From Pseudomonadota bacterium (lineage in GTDB: Bacteria; Pseudomonadota; Gammaproteobacteria; Steroidobacterales; Steroidobacteraceae), in NCBI GenBank assembly GCA_025356075.1, contig JANXUT010000037.1:1-64000 (forward strand): a stretch of DNA of 64,000 nt, given 5' to 3'. Both the position numbers and the translations under genes were made by a program. The stretch's first letter is position 1; every line of letters begins with the position of its first letter. This document shows positions 43,902 through 55,201 of the stretch, in pieces. The notes beneath the pieces were generated by a model that was not told the DNA's origin, searched no databases, and saw only the letters and a program-made list of their open reading frames with translations.

Positions 43902-43922
43902 GACGGGCCCGGCAGGCCCGTC
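43902..43922 (+). other. 8-bp GC hairpin abutting the GTG start of the M15 peptidase gene
   Basis: GACGGGCC, loop CGGCA, GGCCCGTC. It ends three bases before the GTG at 43926, where a ribosome site would normally be. There is no Shine-Dalgarno sequence, so translation may be restricted unless the hairpin opens. A TATATG at 43867-43872 could be the -10 box. Confidence 0.6.
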
Positions 43923-43925
43923 CGC

Positions 43926-44627
43926 GTGAAGACCCCGGTTTCCTTCGACGCCCTGGAACTGACCGGCCGTACGCGCCGCCACGTGCTTGAAATCGACACG
44001 CCGCGCGGCGTCGTGCACCGGGCGGTCGTGAAGCCCCTCCGTGCGATGCGCCGCGCGGCGGCGAAGGAGGGCATCGACCTCGCGCTCGCCTCGAGCTTCC
44101 GGGACTTCGATACCCAGGTGCGCATCTGGAACGAGAAATGGACCGGCCGCCGTGGGCTGCAGGATCGCGCCGGCCGCGCGCTCGAGGCGGCGAGCTTAAG
44201 GCCCGCCCAGCGCGTCGCCGCGATCCTCGCCTGGTCCGCGCCACCCGGCGCGAGCCGCCACCACTGGGGCACCGACGTCGACGTGTTTGATCGGGCGGCG
44301 CTGCCGCAAGGCTACCAGCTCGCGCTCATTCCCTCGGAGTACGCCCCGGGCGGGCCGTTCGCGGCGCTGACCGCGTGGCTCGATGCGAACATGCATCGCT
44401 TCGGGTTCTATCGGCCGTACCGCATCGATCGCGGCGGCGTCGCGCCCGAGCCCTGGCACCTCTCCCATGCGCCGACCGCGCGCGAGGCCTCGCGGCGCCT
44501 CAGGCTCGCGACCGTGCGTAGCGCCATCGGCGATGCCTCGATCGAGGGGCGCGCCGCGCTCCTGCAGGCGCTGCCGCGCGTCTACGCGCGCTACGTGCGC
44601 AGCGTCGACGCACCGCCCCGGCGCTAG
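43926..44627 (+). CDS. M15-family D-alanyl-D-alanine carboxypeptidase-like protein (VanY fold)
   Basis: 233-residue putative zinc peptidase. Metal ligands appear as SRHHWGTDVDVFD (His...Asp) and EPWHLSH (catalytic Glu and His), the hallmark of the M15B/VanY group that trims peptidoglycan stem peptides. ASSFRDFDTQVRIW is the usual substrate-pocket strand. No signal peptide is present and no other start codon exists before an upstream in-frame TAG, so a cytoplasmic role in recycled muropeptide processing is possible. GTG start with a hairpin directly before it. Its TAG shares a CTAG with the convergent SDR gene. Confidence 0.88.
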   Translation: MKTPVSFDALELTGRTRRHVLEIDTPRGVVHRAVVKPLRAMRRAAAKEGIDLALASSFRDFDTQVRIWNEKWTGRRGLQDRAGRALEAASLRPAQRVAAILAWSAPPGASRHHWGTDVDVFDRAALPQGYQLALIPSEYAPGGPFAALTAWLDANMHRFGFYRPYRIDRGGVAPEPWHLSHAPTAREASRRLRLATVRSAIGDASIEGRAALLQALPRVYARYVRSVDAPPRR

Positions 44628-45475
44628 GCTGCGGGCCTGCGCTTCGCGAGCGCGTCGCGGCGCGTGCGGCTCAAGAGCCGCATGAACGCGGCCGGCCAGT
44701 AGCGCTTCAGGCGCCAGAGCTTCACGTACGAGCGCGGCAGCACGATGTAGAGCTTGCGCGCGGCGCACGCGCCGAGCATGTCGGCCGCCGCGCGCTCGGC
44801 GGTGTAGTGGCTCGAGGTCATGAGCTTCCTCGCCGCCGCGAGCGCGGCGCTCGGCGCGCGCGCCTCATCGAGGAGGCGCGTCGGGAAGAACCCCGGCATC
44901 GCGACGGCCGCGTGCACGTTGCTGTCCTCGAGCTCCTGCGCGAGCGTCTCGGTGAGCGCGACGACGGCGGCCTTGGAGGCGTTGTAGCTCGACATGTAGG
45001 CGGCGGACGCGAACGCCGCGGCGCTGGCGATGTTGAGGAGGCAGGCGCGCTCGGCGCGCTTCAGGTGCGGGATCGCCGCGCGGCAGCCGATCGCGACGCC
45101 GACGACGTTGATCTCGAGCGCCCAGCGCCAGTCGGCCGCGGGCGTGTCGACGACAGCGCCGGCGACCGCGACGCCCGCGTTGTTGACCATGAGCTCGAGG
45201 CCACCGACCCGGGCCGCGAAATCATCGATCGCGGCGCCGAAGGCGGCCTCGTCCGTGACATCGGCCGAGTAGGTGTGGACCGCCGCCGCGCCGAGCGCCG
45301 TGAGGCGGGCCGTCGCGTCAGCGAGGCGCGCGGGCTCGCGGTCGAGGATCGCGATGCGCCAGCCGTCGCGGGCGAGGAGTTCGGTGAAGGCGCGCCCCAA
45401 GCCGCTGCCGCCGCCGGTGATGAACGCGCGTTTGCCGCTCAAGGCGGCGCTGAGCGGCGTCGCCGCTCCGGTCAA
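44624..45475 (-). CDS. Short-chain dehydrogenase/reductase
   Basis: 283-residue classical SDR. NAD(P)-binding ITGGGSGLGRAF, NNAG as VNNAGVAVAG, catalytic Ser near LLNIASAAAF and the active-site Tyr-Lys in YNASKAAVV are present. The C-terminal segment (LYIVLPRSYVKLWRLKRYWP) is basic and aromatic, like SDRs with broad or lipid-like substrates. TTG start overlapping the stop of the upstream HD-domain gene (TTGA), so the two are coupled. Substrate unknown. Confidence 0.9.
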   Translation of the reverse strand: MTGAATPLSAALSGKRAFITGGGSGLGRAFTELLARDGWRIAILDREPARLADATARLTALGAAAVHTYSADVTDEAAFGAAIDDFAARVGGLELMVNNAGVAVAGAVVDTPAADWRWALEINVVGVAIGCRAAIPHLKRAERACLLNIASAAAFASAAYMSSYNASKAAVVALTETLAQELEDSNVHAAVAMPGFFPTRLLDEARAPSAALAAARKLMTSSHYTAERAAADMLGACAARKLYIVLPRSYVKLWRLKRYWPAAFMRLLSRTRRDALAKRRPAA

Positions 45476-46500
45476 CTCCGGCCCCAGAGCTCGCGCAGGT
45501 GCCCGAGCATCAGCTGGCGCACGTTCGGGAGCGGGTTCGGGTCGAAGGTGAAGCAGGGCGGATTGCGCCGGAGCAGCGGCCAGCTGTCGGTCCGCATCAC
45601 CTGGCGCAGGAAGTCGAGGTGCTGCTGGATCGACTGCATGTAGGGATTCTGGCCCTCGAACAGCTTCTCGACGTAGTGGTATGCCGATTCAAACACGCCA
45701 TCGAGGCGATCGTGCATGGTCTGGCGCACGAACTCAGGGGTCTGGCGCAGCAGGTCGAGCCCTGAGCCGTACTGCACGCGAAGCGCGCCGTCCTCGCCGC
45801 GCCTCGTCGCGACGCCGGCCAGCACGAACTCGGGGTAGAGGCGATCGCGGCACTTCTCGAGGTAGCAGCGATCCGCCATCTGCGCGATGAGGTCGGCGGT
45901 GCCGAGCAGGTGGCCGACCTTGCGATCGCGCGAGTCATCGACCTCGATCGCATTCAGCGGAATCTCATAGCCCGTGAAGTGCACGATGCGGGTCGCGACC
46001 GGCACCCAGCTGGCCATGCCGATCGTCGGCATGAAGCGCGACATGAAGCGCGCCGAGCGGGTCACGTGCGAGCTCGTGTACTCCGCGCCGTTCTTGATCG
46101 GATCGGTGCTCTCGCGGATGTAGCCCGCGTCGTGGAAGACCGCCGTCACGAGGCCCATCGCCGCGCGCGAGAAGCCGAGGCGCGCATCGGGGCCGACGCT
46201 GCGCTCGTAGCCGACGAGCAGGCGCGCCATCGCGAGCACCACGTCGAGCGTGTGCTGGCGGTCGTGATAGATGGTGTCGACGCCGTTGTAGCCGGGCAGG
46301 CGCCCCGTGAAGAGCTGGTCGAAGGTCGCAAGCGCGGTCGCGACCGGCGCGAAGGATTCGCCGGGCCACTCGGCCTCAAAAAGCTCCTCGACGGCGCGAG
46401 TGACCGCGGTGGTCGAGCTCACCTGGACGGTATTGGTGACGTCGTAGTCATTGCGGCGGTGGCGCGAGAACTGCGGACGCACGGCGGTGGCGGTTTGCAT
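45472..46500 (-). CDS. HD-domain metal-dependent phosphohydrolase-like protein
   Basis: 342-residue soluble protein. HD-type ligands are visible as IYHDRQHTLDVV, then the His-Asp pair in VTAVFHDAGYIRES, and later SHVTRSARFM and GTADLIAQMADR, the pattern of HDc/PDEase catalytic cores. The spacing YHxxxH...HD...H...D resembles cyclic-nucleotide phosphodiesterases rather than HD-GYP, as no GYP is present. Its TGA overlaps the TTG of the SDR gene. Substrate unknown; a nucleotide second messenger is an inference. Confidence 0.82.
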   Translation of the reverse strand: MQTATAVRPQFSRHRRNDYDVTNTVQVSSTTAVTRAVEELFEAEWPGESFAPVATALATFDQLFTGRLPGYNGVDTIYHDRQHTLDVVLAMARLLVGYERSVGPDARLGFSRAAMGLVTAVFHDAGYIRESTDPIKNGAEYTSSHVTRSARFMSRFMPTIGMASWVPVATRIVHFTGYEIPLNAIEVDDSRDRKVGHLLGTADLIAQMADRCYLEKCRDRLYPEFVLAGVATRRGEDGALRVQYGSGLDLLRQTPEFVRQTMHDRLDGVFESAYHYVEKLFEGQNPYMQSIQQHLDFLRQVMRTDSWPLLRRNPPCFTFDPNPLPNVRQLMLGHLRELWGRS

Positions 46501-46579
46501 AGCGCGATGAGTCTATGCGCAAAATCAACGCCCCCGCCACAGTTATGCCCTCAAAATCGCCCAAAAGAGCGGCGATATG

Positions 46580-47368
46580 TCAGGGGGATAAGTCAAACGT
46601 GGCGATAACCGGCGTGTGGTCCGAGGGCCTCTCGGCGCGACGAGGGGCGACATCGATGCGGCACGCGGTGCATACCTTAGCGAGGCGAGGGCTAGCGAGT
46701 ATTAGGTCGATTCTGAGACCTGCGTTACGGCGAAATGCCGCAGCGCGATAGTCCCACCAGCTGAATGATTTTTCGGGCTGTTCAAACTGCCGGAAGACAT
46801 CGACGAGCCCGAGCGCCGTCAGGCGACCAAGCGCCTCGCGTTCGGCGGGGCTGACGAGAACCTGACCCTCCCAGGCCTTTGGATCGTGCACGTCGCGGTC
46901 CTCGGGAGCCACGTTGAAGTCGCCGAGTACCGCGAGCTTCTCGTACTTCTGGAGGGCGTCGTTAAGGTATTCCCTCAACGCTTCCAGCCAGCGGAGCTTG
47001 TACGCGTACTTGTCCGACCCGACGCTCTGCCCGTTCGGCACGTAGACGTCGATGATCCGGATGCCCTCGACGGTGCCGGCGATGACGCGCGCCTGTTCGT
47101 CGGCAAATCCCGGGATGCCGCGCTCGACCTCGCGCACCTCGCCCTTGGCGAGGAGCGCGACGCCGTTGTAGGTGCGCTGGCCGTGCCAGACGCCCGGGAG
47201 CCCCAGGCGCTCGACCTCATTTGCCGGGAACTCCTCGTCGCGCAGCTTCGTTTCCTGGAGCCCGAGCGCATCGATGCCGGTGGTCTTCAGCCACGCCTCG
47301 AGGTGCGGGATGCGCACGCGAAGCGAATTCACGTTCCAGGTCGCAAGGTGAAAGGGCCGCGCGCTCAC
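46580..47368 (-). CDS. xth: Exodeoxyribonuclease III
   Basis: 262-residue AP endonuclease/3'-5' exonuclease of base-excision repair. Motifs in order: ATWNVNSLRVR (metal Asn), LGLQETKL (metal Glu), IIDVYVPNG (catalytic Tyr), VLGDFNVAPEDRDV (Asp/Asn), and the final SDHTPVIATFDL (catalytic Asp-His). GTG at 47368 is the start; it overlaps the TGA of the oligopeptidase gene as GTGA, so it is translationally coupled. Confidence 0.96.
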   Translation of the reverse strand: MSARPFHLATWNVNSLRVRIPHLEAWLKTTGIDALGLQETKLRDEEFPANEVERLGLPGVWHGQRTYNGVALLAKGEVREVERGIPGFADEQARVIAGTVEGIRIIDVYVPNGQSVGSDKYAYKLRWLEALREYLNDALQKYEKLAVLGDFNVAPEDRDVHDPKAWEGQVLVSPAEREALGRLTALGLVDVFRQFEQPEKSFSWWDYRAAAFRRNAGLRIDLILASPRLAKVCTACRIDVAPRRAERPSDHTPVIATFDLSP

Positions 47369-49383
47369 TGCACGATCCCGTCCTGCCGTAGCAGCGGCGC
47401 GACATCGGGCCGGTGGCCGCGAAAGGCGACGAACGCCTCCATCTGGTCGCAGCGCCCGCCCTGCGAGAGCACCTCGTCGAGGAAGCGCTGCGCGGTCGAG
47501 GCATCGAAGACGCCCGACTCCGCGAACGCGGCGAACGCATCCGCGGCGAGCACCTCGGCCCACTTGTAGCTGTAGTAGCCGGCGGCGTAGGCACCTGAGA
47601 ACACGTGCATGAAGCTGTGCGCGAACCGATTGAACTCGGGCGCCGGCACCGCACCCACCGCCGCGCGGACTTCCGTGATGATCCGCTCGAGCTCCTCTGG
47701 CGTCGCAGGGCTTGTGCCCGAGTGCAGGCGAAAATCAAAGAGCGCGTACTCGAGCTGGCGCGCGGCCGCGAGCGCGGCGTGGAAGGTGCGGGTGCCGAGG
47801 AGCCGCGCCAGCATGCCCTTCGGGAGCGGCGCGCCCGTCCCGACGTGCGCGGAGACGAGCGGCAGCACCTCGGGGCGCCACGCCCACTGCTCCATCAGCT
47901 GGCTTGGCAGCTCCACCGCATCCCACGGCACGCCGTTGATGCCGGCGAGGCTCGGGTAGTCGATGCGGGTCAGCAGGTGATGGAGCGCGTGACCGAACTC
48001 GTGGAAGAGCGTCACGACGTCGGCGTGGGTGAGGAGCGCGGGGGCGCCCGGCGATGGCGGCGTGAAGTTGCAGACGAGGTTCGCGACGGGAAGCTCGCTT
48101 CCCCCCTTCAGGCGCTTCCTCACCGTCACCTCGCCCATCCAGGCGCCGGCGCGCTTCCTCTCGCGGGCGTAGAGGTCGGCGTAGAACCCGCCGATCCGGG
48201 CTCCCGCGTCCGAGTGGATCTCGTAGTAGCGGACATCCGGATGCCAGACGGCCACACCGGTGCGCTCCCCGATGCGGATCCCGTAGAGCCGGTTCGCGAT
48301 CTCGAAGAGCCCCTCGAGCACCCGCGGCAGCGGAAAATACGGCCGCAACGCCTCCTCCGAGACCGAGTGGCGCTGCTGCTGCAGCTTCTCGGCGTAGTAG
48401 GCGGCATCCCAGGCGGCGAGCTTGCGCCCGGCGAACGCCTCGAGGTCGGCGAACTCGCGCCGCGCGGCGGGCACGTAGCTGCGCGCCAGGTCCTCGAGGA
48501 AGCCGATGACACCCTGAACGCTCCCCGCCATCTTGGTCGCGAGCGAGAGCCCGGCGAAGTTCTCAAAGCCCAAGAGCACCGCCGCCTCGTGCCTCAGCTT
48601 CAGGATCTCCGTGATCACCGGTCCATTGTCGAAGCGGCCCGCGAGCGGCCCCTTGTCGGAGGCGCGCGTGACCCAGGCCTCGTAGAACACCTGCCGGAGC
48701 TCGGAGGAGTCGGCGTGCGTGACGATGGCGAGGTAAGTCGGCTGGTCGAGCGTGAAGTACCAGCCCGCCTGGCCGCGCTCGGCGGCATCGGCGCGCGCGC
48801 GGGCAAGGACGTGCGCGGGAAGGCCGGCGAGCCGAGCCTCCTCCTCGATGCGATGCGACCAGGCGCGGGTCGCATCGAGCACCTGCTCCTCGAACTTCGA
48901 CTGCAGGCGCGCGAGCTCCTGCATGAGCGCCTTGAAGCGCGCCTGGCGCGCGGGATCGAGGCGCACGCCCGCCAGCTTGAACTCGCGCAGCGCAAAGTCG
49001 AGCACCTTGCGCTCGGCGGAGGACAGCTTCGCGCCGTCGCGCTCGCGGATCCGCTCATACGCGAGCGCGAGCGCCGCGTTCTGGCCGACCTCGGTCTGGT
49101 ACTCGGCGAGGAGCGGCAGGCAGAGGTTGTAGGCGGCCCTGAGTTCATCGCTGTTGGCGACCGCGTTCAGGTGCCCGATCGGCGCGAACACGCGGTTCAG
49201 GCGATGCTGCAGCTCCTCAAACGGCTCCACCAGCGTCGCGAAGTCGGGCTCGGGCAGAGCGAGGAGTTCGGCCAGCCGCGCGCGATTCAGGGCGAGCTGT
49301 TCACGGATCGCGGGCTCGGCGTGCTCAGGTCCGATCGCCGCGTAGTCCGGCAGGCCCTCGGTGGCGAGCAGCGGGTTTGGCAT
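47365..49383 (-). CDS. prlC: Oligopeptidase A (M3 metallopeptidase)
   Basis: 672-residue cytosolic zinc peptidase that clears short peptides, including cleaved signal peptides. Zinc motif HEFGH is in [16 protein letters not shown], with downstream Glu in [11 protein letters not shown]. The N-terminal blocks [20 protein letters not shown] and [13 protein letters not shown] match OpdA. Length is standard (about 680). ATG 49383 is supported by the family N-terminus (MPNPLL). Divergent from the glutathione reductase gene by about 105 bases and coupled to xth downstream. Confidence 0.96.
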   Translation of the reverse strand: MPNPLLATEGLPDYAAIGPEHAEPAIREQLALNRARLAELLALPEPDFATLVEPFEELQHRLNRVFAPIGHLNAVANSDELRAAYNLCLPLLAEYQTEVGQNAALALAYERIRERDGAKLSSAERKVLDFALREFKLAGVRLDPARQARFKALMQELARLQSKFEEQVLDATRAWSHRIEEEARLAGLPAHVLARARADAAERGQAGWYFTLDQPTYLAIVTHADSSELRQVFYEAWVTRASDKGPLAGRFDNGPVITEILKLRHEAAVLLGFENFAGLSLATKMAGSVQGVIGFLEDLARSYVPAARREFADLEAFAGRKLAAWDAAYYAEKLQQQRHSVSEEALRPYFPLPRVLEGLFEIANRLYGIRIGERTGVAVWHPDVRYYEIHSDAGARIGGFYADLYARERKRAGAWMGEVTVRKRLKGGSELPVANLVCNFTPPSPGAPALLTHADVVTLFHEFGHALHHLLTRIDYPSLAGINGVPWDAVELPSQLMEQWAWRPEVLPLVSAHVGTGAPLPKGMLARLLGTRTFHAALAAARQLEYALFDFRLHSGTSPATPEELERIITEVRAAVGAVPAPEFNRFAHSFMHVFSGAYAAGYYSYKWAEVLAADAFAAFAESGVFDASTAQRFLDEVLSQGGRCDQMEAFVAFRGHRPDVAPLLRQDGIVQ

Positions 49384-49488
49384 CGATGGTTCCTTCGGAG
49401 TCGGCGGCGCGGGGAGAATCCTACCAGAGCGCACGCGACGGCCGGCGGCGGGATTATGATGCCCGCTCCCTCCCGGCAAACGGCATCG

Positions 49489-50835
49489 ATGCCCATCCAC
49501 TACGACTACATCGCGATCGGCGGCGGCAGCGGCGGGCTCGCGACCGCGCAGCGCGCCGCCGAGTACGGCGCGCGCGTCGCCGTGATCCAGCCCGGGCGCC
49601 TCGGCGGCACCTGCGTCAACGTCGGCTGCGTGCCGAAGAAGCTCACCTGGACCGCCGCGATGCTCGCGCATGCGGCCGAGGATGCGCGTGGCTACGGCTT
49701 CGACCTGACCGTGCACGGCCACGACTGGGGCCGCCTCAAGGCCGGCCGCGATGCGTTCGTCGCGCGCCTGAATGGCATCTACGCCGCCAACCTCGAGAAG
49801 CAGAAGGTCGACTGGCTCGACGGGACCGCGCGCTTCCTCGACGCGCACACGCTCATCGTGGGCGGGGAGGTGCTGACGGCGCCGCACATCGCGATCGCGA
49901 CGGGCGGGGCGCCCTCGGTGCCGGATATCCCCGGCGCCGCGCTCGGCATCACCTCCGACGGCTTCTTCGAGCTCCCCTCCCGGCCACGGAGCGTCGCCGT
50001 CATCGGCAGCGGCTACGTCGCGGTCGAGCTCGCCGGCGCCTTCGCCGCGCTCGGCGCGAAGGTCTCGCTCTTCATCCGCCACGACCGCGTGCTCAGGAGC
50101 TTCGACCTCATGCTCTCGACGGCGCTGATGCGCGCGATGGGCGCCGATGGCATCACGCTCGTTGCAGGCGCAATCCCCGCGGCGCTCAAGGCCACCGAGT
50201 CCGGCACCGAGCTCACCCTCGCGGACGGACGCGCCTTCGAAGGCTTCGACTGCGTGCTGTTCGCGATCGGCCGCTCGCCGCTGAGCGCCTCGCTCGACCT
50301 GGCGCGCGCCGGGGTTGCCCTCTACGACGATGGCGTCGTCATCACCGACAAGTTCCAGAACACCAACGTCGCCGGCATCTACGCGATCGGCGATGTGACC
50401 GGGCGCGAGGCGCTGACACCGGTCGCGATCGCGGCGGGGCGGCGCCTCGCCGATCGCCTGTTCGGTGGCCAGGCCGAGCGCTTCCTCGACTACGCGCTGA
50501 CGCCGACGGTCGTGTTCTCGCACCCGCCGCTCGGGACGGTGGGCCTCTCGGAGGCGGCGGCGCGCGAGCTCCACGGGGCGGCGGTGAAGGTCTACACCGC
50601 GGAGTTCACGCCGATGTACTACGCGCTCACCGAGACGAAGCGCGGTGCCGAGATGAAGCTCGTGTGCGTCGGCGATGAGGAGCGCATCGTCGGGCTCCAC
50701 ATCATCGGCCAGGGCGCGGATGAGATGCTGCAGGGCTTCGCGGTCGCCGTGAAGATGGGCGCCACGAAGCGGGACTTCGACGACACGATCGCGATCCACC
50801 CGACGGTCGCCGAAGAACTCGTGACGATGCGCTGA
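49489..50835 (+). CDS. gor: Glutathione-disulfide reductase
   Basis: 448-residue flavoprotein that reduces GSSG with NADPH. FAD site [19 protein letters not shown], redox disulphide [18 protein letters not shown] site [15 protein letters not shown] with Arg residues following (FIRHDRVLR), the second FAD motif [18 protein letters not shown], and the C-terminal catalytic [12 protein letters not shown]. The ATG at 49489 is preferred; ATGs at 49456/49459 would add about ten residues not usual for the family. The gamma-carbonic-anhydrase gene follows five bases later. Confidence 0.95.
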   Translation: MPIHYDYIAIGGGSGGLATAQRAAEYGARVAVIQPGRLGGTCVNVGCVPKKLTWTAAMLAHAAEDARGYGFDLTVHGHDWGRLKAGRDAFVARLNGIYAANLEKQKVDWLDGTARFLDAHTLIVGGEVLTAPHIAIATGGAPSVPDIPGAALGITSDGFFELPSRPRSVAVIGSGYVAVELAGAFAALGAKVSLFIRHDRVLRSFDLMLSTALMRAMGADGITLVAGAIPAALKATESGTELTLADGRAFEGFDCVLFAIGRSPLSASLDLARAGVALYDDGVVITDKFQNTNVAGIYAIGDVTGREALTPVAIAAGRRLADRLFGGQAERFLDYALTPTVVFSHPPLGTVGLSEAAARELHGAAVKVYTAEFTPMYYALTETKRGAEMKLVCVGDEERIVGLHIIGQGADEMLQGFAVAVKMGATKRDFDDTIAIHPTVAEELVTMR

Positions 50836-50839
50836 GCCG

Positions 50840-51344
50840 ATGGCACTACGCCCCTATCAGGGAGTGAGCCCGAGCCTCGGCGCGCGGGTCTACGTTGATG
50901 CCGCCGCCCTCGTCATCGGGCGCGTGAGCCTCGGCGATGACAGCTCCGTGTGGCCGATGGCCGTGATCCGGGGTGACGTGCACACGATCACGATCGGGGC
51001 GCGCAGCTCGGTTCAGGACGGCGCGGTGCTGCACGTGACGCACGAGGGACCTTATTCGCCGGGCGGCGGGCCGCTCCTCATCGGCGATGAGGTCACGATC
51101 GGCCACCAGGCGCTGCTGCACGCCTGCAACGTAGGCAACCGCTGCCTCGTCGGCATGGGCGCGATCCTGCTCGATGGCGTCATCGTCGAGGACGAGGTGC
51201 TGATCGGCGCGGGCGCCGTCGTTGCGCCGCGCACGCGCCTCCCCACGCGTACGCTGTGGCGCGGCAATCCCGCGCGCCTGGCGCGCGTGCTGACAGCGAA
51301 GGAAATCGAGAGCCTCGCGTACTCGGCCGGGCACTACGTCCGGG

Positions 51345-51373
<29 letters not shown>
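50840..51373 (+). CDS. yrdA: Gamma-carbonic-anhydrase-like hexapeptide-repeat protein (YrdA family)
   Basis: 177-residue left-handed beta-helix protein. Metal-ligand histidines are present in DGAVLHVTHEGP and GHQALLHACNVGNR, and the N-terminal VWPMAVIRGDVHTITIG contains the conserved Arg-Gly-Asp. These fit YrdA/CaiE-type gamma-carbonic anhydrases, trimeric with zinc or iron; enzymatic activity is unproven for many members. It starts four bases after gor. The last 29 bases overlap the 3' end of convergent aroE. In Gammaproteobacteria yrdA and aroE are often neighbours. Confidence 0.92.
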
Positions 51374-53296
<1,923 letters not shown>

Positions 53297-53348
53297 TCAG
53301 CACACCCTGCTCCAGCACGCCAACGGCCGCCCCGGGAGGGCGGGCGGG

Positions 53349-54191
53349 TCACTCCGGCACGTGCCAGCTGATGCGCGCCCGGCCGCGCCCGGCGGGCGCG
53401 AGCGTCGAGTGCAGCCACGGGATCGCCTGGGCGAGGCGTTCATCGAGCTGCCACGGCGGGTTCACGATGAGAAGCCCGGCGCCATTCAAGCCCACCGGTG
53501 AATCATCCCGCTGCACGCAGAGCTCGACGATGAGCTGGCGGCGGATGCCGGTCGCCGCCATGCGCTCGAGGAACCGTCCCGCCGCATCGCCGTGCTTGAT
53601 CGGGAACCAGACCGCGTACACGCCGCCCGCGAAGCGCGTGTGCGCGGCAAGGAGCGTCTCCAGCAGCCGCTCGAACTCATCGGGCGACTCGTACGGCGGG
53701 TCGATGAGCACGAGGCCGCGCTTTTCGGGCGGCGGGATGAGTGCGAGGAGCGCCTCGTAGCCGTCGCGCTCGTGCACCTGCGCGCGCGCATCGCGCCCGA
53801 GGCCGCGCTTCAAGGCCACGGCCGACTCGTGCTCGAGCTCCGAGAACACCGCGCGATCCTGCGGCCGCAGCGCCTCGAGCGCGATGAGCGGGGAGCCGGG
53901 GTAGGCGAGGAGCTTGCCGTCCTCGACCCCGAGCCGGCGCACTATCTCGAGATAGCGCGCGGCGGCCGGGGGCGGCGCGCTCGCTGCCAGGAGCGGCACG
54001 ATGCCGGCGCGGAACTCGCCCGTGCGCTGCATCTCGATCGCATCGACCGGGTAGGTGCCGCGCCCGGCGTGCGTGTCCATGAAGAAGATCGGCGCCGCCT
54101 TCTTCGCGAGCTGGTCGATGAGCGCGACGAGCACGACGTGCTTCAGCACGTCGGCGAAGTTCCCGGCGTGGAAGGCGTGGCGGTAGTTCAT
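53349..54191 (-). CDS. rlmJ: 23S rRNA (adenine(2030)-N6)-methyltransferase
   Basis: 280-residue SAM-dependent methyltransferase acting on 23S rRNA A2030. It begins with the family block MNYRHAFHAGNFADVLKH, has motif I FMDTHAGRGTY and the N6-adenine catalytic motif IV DPPYE (LVLIDPPYES), and ends near the typical length. The N-terminal HAGNFADVLKH insertion separates RlmJ from other N6-adenine enzymes. hemF lies 43 bases upstream on the same strand. Confidence 0.96.
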   Translation of the reverse strand: MNYRHAFHAGNFADVLKHVVLVALIDQLAKKAAPIFFMDTHAGRGTYPVDAIEMQRTGEFRAGIVPLLAASAPPPAAARYLEIVRRLGVEDGKLLAYPGSPLIALEALRPQDRAVFSELEHESAVALKRGLGRDARAQVHERDGYEALLALIPPPEKRGLVLIDPPYESPDEFERLLETLLAAHTRFAGGVYAVWFPIKHGDAAGRFLERMAATGIRRQLIVELCVQRDDSPVGLNGAGLLIVNPPWQLDERLAQAIPWLHSTLAPAGRGRARISWHVPE

Positions 54192-54234
54192 GGCCGGGGC
54201 CGCGAGGGCAGCTCGACGCGGCTGGCCGACGCGC

Positions 54235-55155
54235 TCAAGGTGCGACTTCGCCGAGCCAGTCGCGGGCCTTCAGGTACTCGAGCGCAAGCCTCGCCTCGGC
54301 GGACCCCGGTTCCGGCTCGAAGCCGTACTCCCAGCGCGCGAGCGGCGGCAGCGACATGAGGATCGATTCCGTGCGCCCGCCCGACTGCAGCCCAAACTGC
54401 GTGCCGCGGTCAAAGACGAGGTTGAACTCGACGTAGCGGCCGCGGCGGTAGAGCTGGAAGGCGCGCTCGCGCTCGCCAAAGGGCGTCTCGCGGCGCCTCG
54501 CGACGATCGGCAGGTACGCCTCGAGGAACGCATCGCCAATGGCGCGCTGGAAGGCGAAGCTCCGCTCGAACCCGTCCTCGCTCCAGTCATCGAAGAAGAT
54601 CCCGCCGACGCCGCGCGTCTCGCCGCGGTGCGGCAGGTAGAAGTAACGGTCGCACCAGGCCTTGAGCCGCGGATAGACCTCCGCTCCGAAGGGCGCGCAG
54701 GCATCCCGGGCGGTGCGGTGCCAGTGGCGCACGTCCTCATCGAACGCATACGTGGGCGTGAGATCAAAGCCGCCGCCGAACCACCACGCCGCCGGCACGC
54801 CCGCCCTGCGGGCGCTGAAGAACCGCACGTTCATGTGCGTGGTCGGCACGTAGGGATTCAGCGGGTGGAAGACCAGCGACACGCCGAGCGCCTCGAACGA
54901 GGCGCCGGCGAGCTCGGGGCGCGCGAGCGTCGCAGACGGCGGCAACGCATCGCCTGTCACGTGCGAGAACCCGACGCCGCCCTGCTCGAGGAGCCGGCCG
55001 TCCTTCAGCACGCGGCTCTCGCCGCCGCCGCCGCCCGGCCGCTGCCAGCTGTCGCGCCTGAACCTCGCGCCGCCGTCGGCCGCCTCGAGGCTCGTTGTGA
55101 TCCGGTCCTGGAGCGTGAGCAGGTACGCGCGCACCGCGGCCGTGTCGGGAGTCAT
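54235..55155 (-). CDS. hemF: Oxygen-dependent coproporphyrinogen III oxidase
   Basis: 306-residue aerobic enzyme converting coproporphyrinogen III to protoporphyrinogen IX. Family blocks are [52 protein letters not shown] in two blocks, and [20 protein letters not shown]. Length matches E. coli HemF (about 299). Presence implies oxygen-dependent haem synthesis. It lies 46 bases downstream of topA on the same strand. Confidence 0.97.
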   Translation of the reverse strand: MTPDTAAVRAYLLTLQDRITTSLEAADGGARFRRDSWQRPGGGGGESRVLKDGRLLEQGGVGFSHVTGDALPPSATLARPELAGASFEALGVSLVFHPLNPYVPTTHMNVRFFSARRAGVPAAWWFGGGFDLTPTYAFDEDVRHWHRTARDACAPFGAEVYPRLKAWCDRYFYLPHRGETRGVGGIFFDDWSEDGFERSFAFQRAIGDAFLEAYLPIVARRRETPFGERERAFQLYRRGRYVEFNLVFDRGTQFGLQSGGRTESILMSLPPLARWEYGFEPEPGSAEARLALEYLKARDWLGEVAP

Positions 55156-55201
55156 GCTCGCCAGTATCGCCGAAGCCGGGTCCCGGTGGCCGGCGGACTC
55201 C

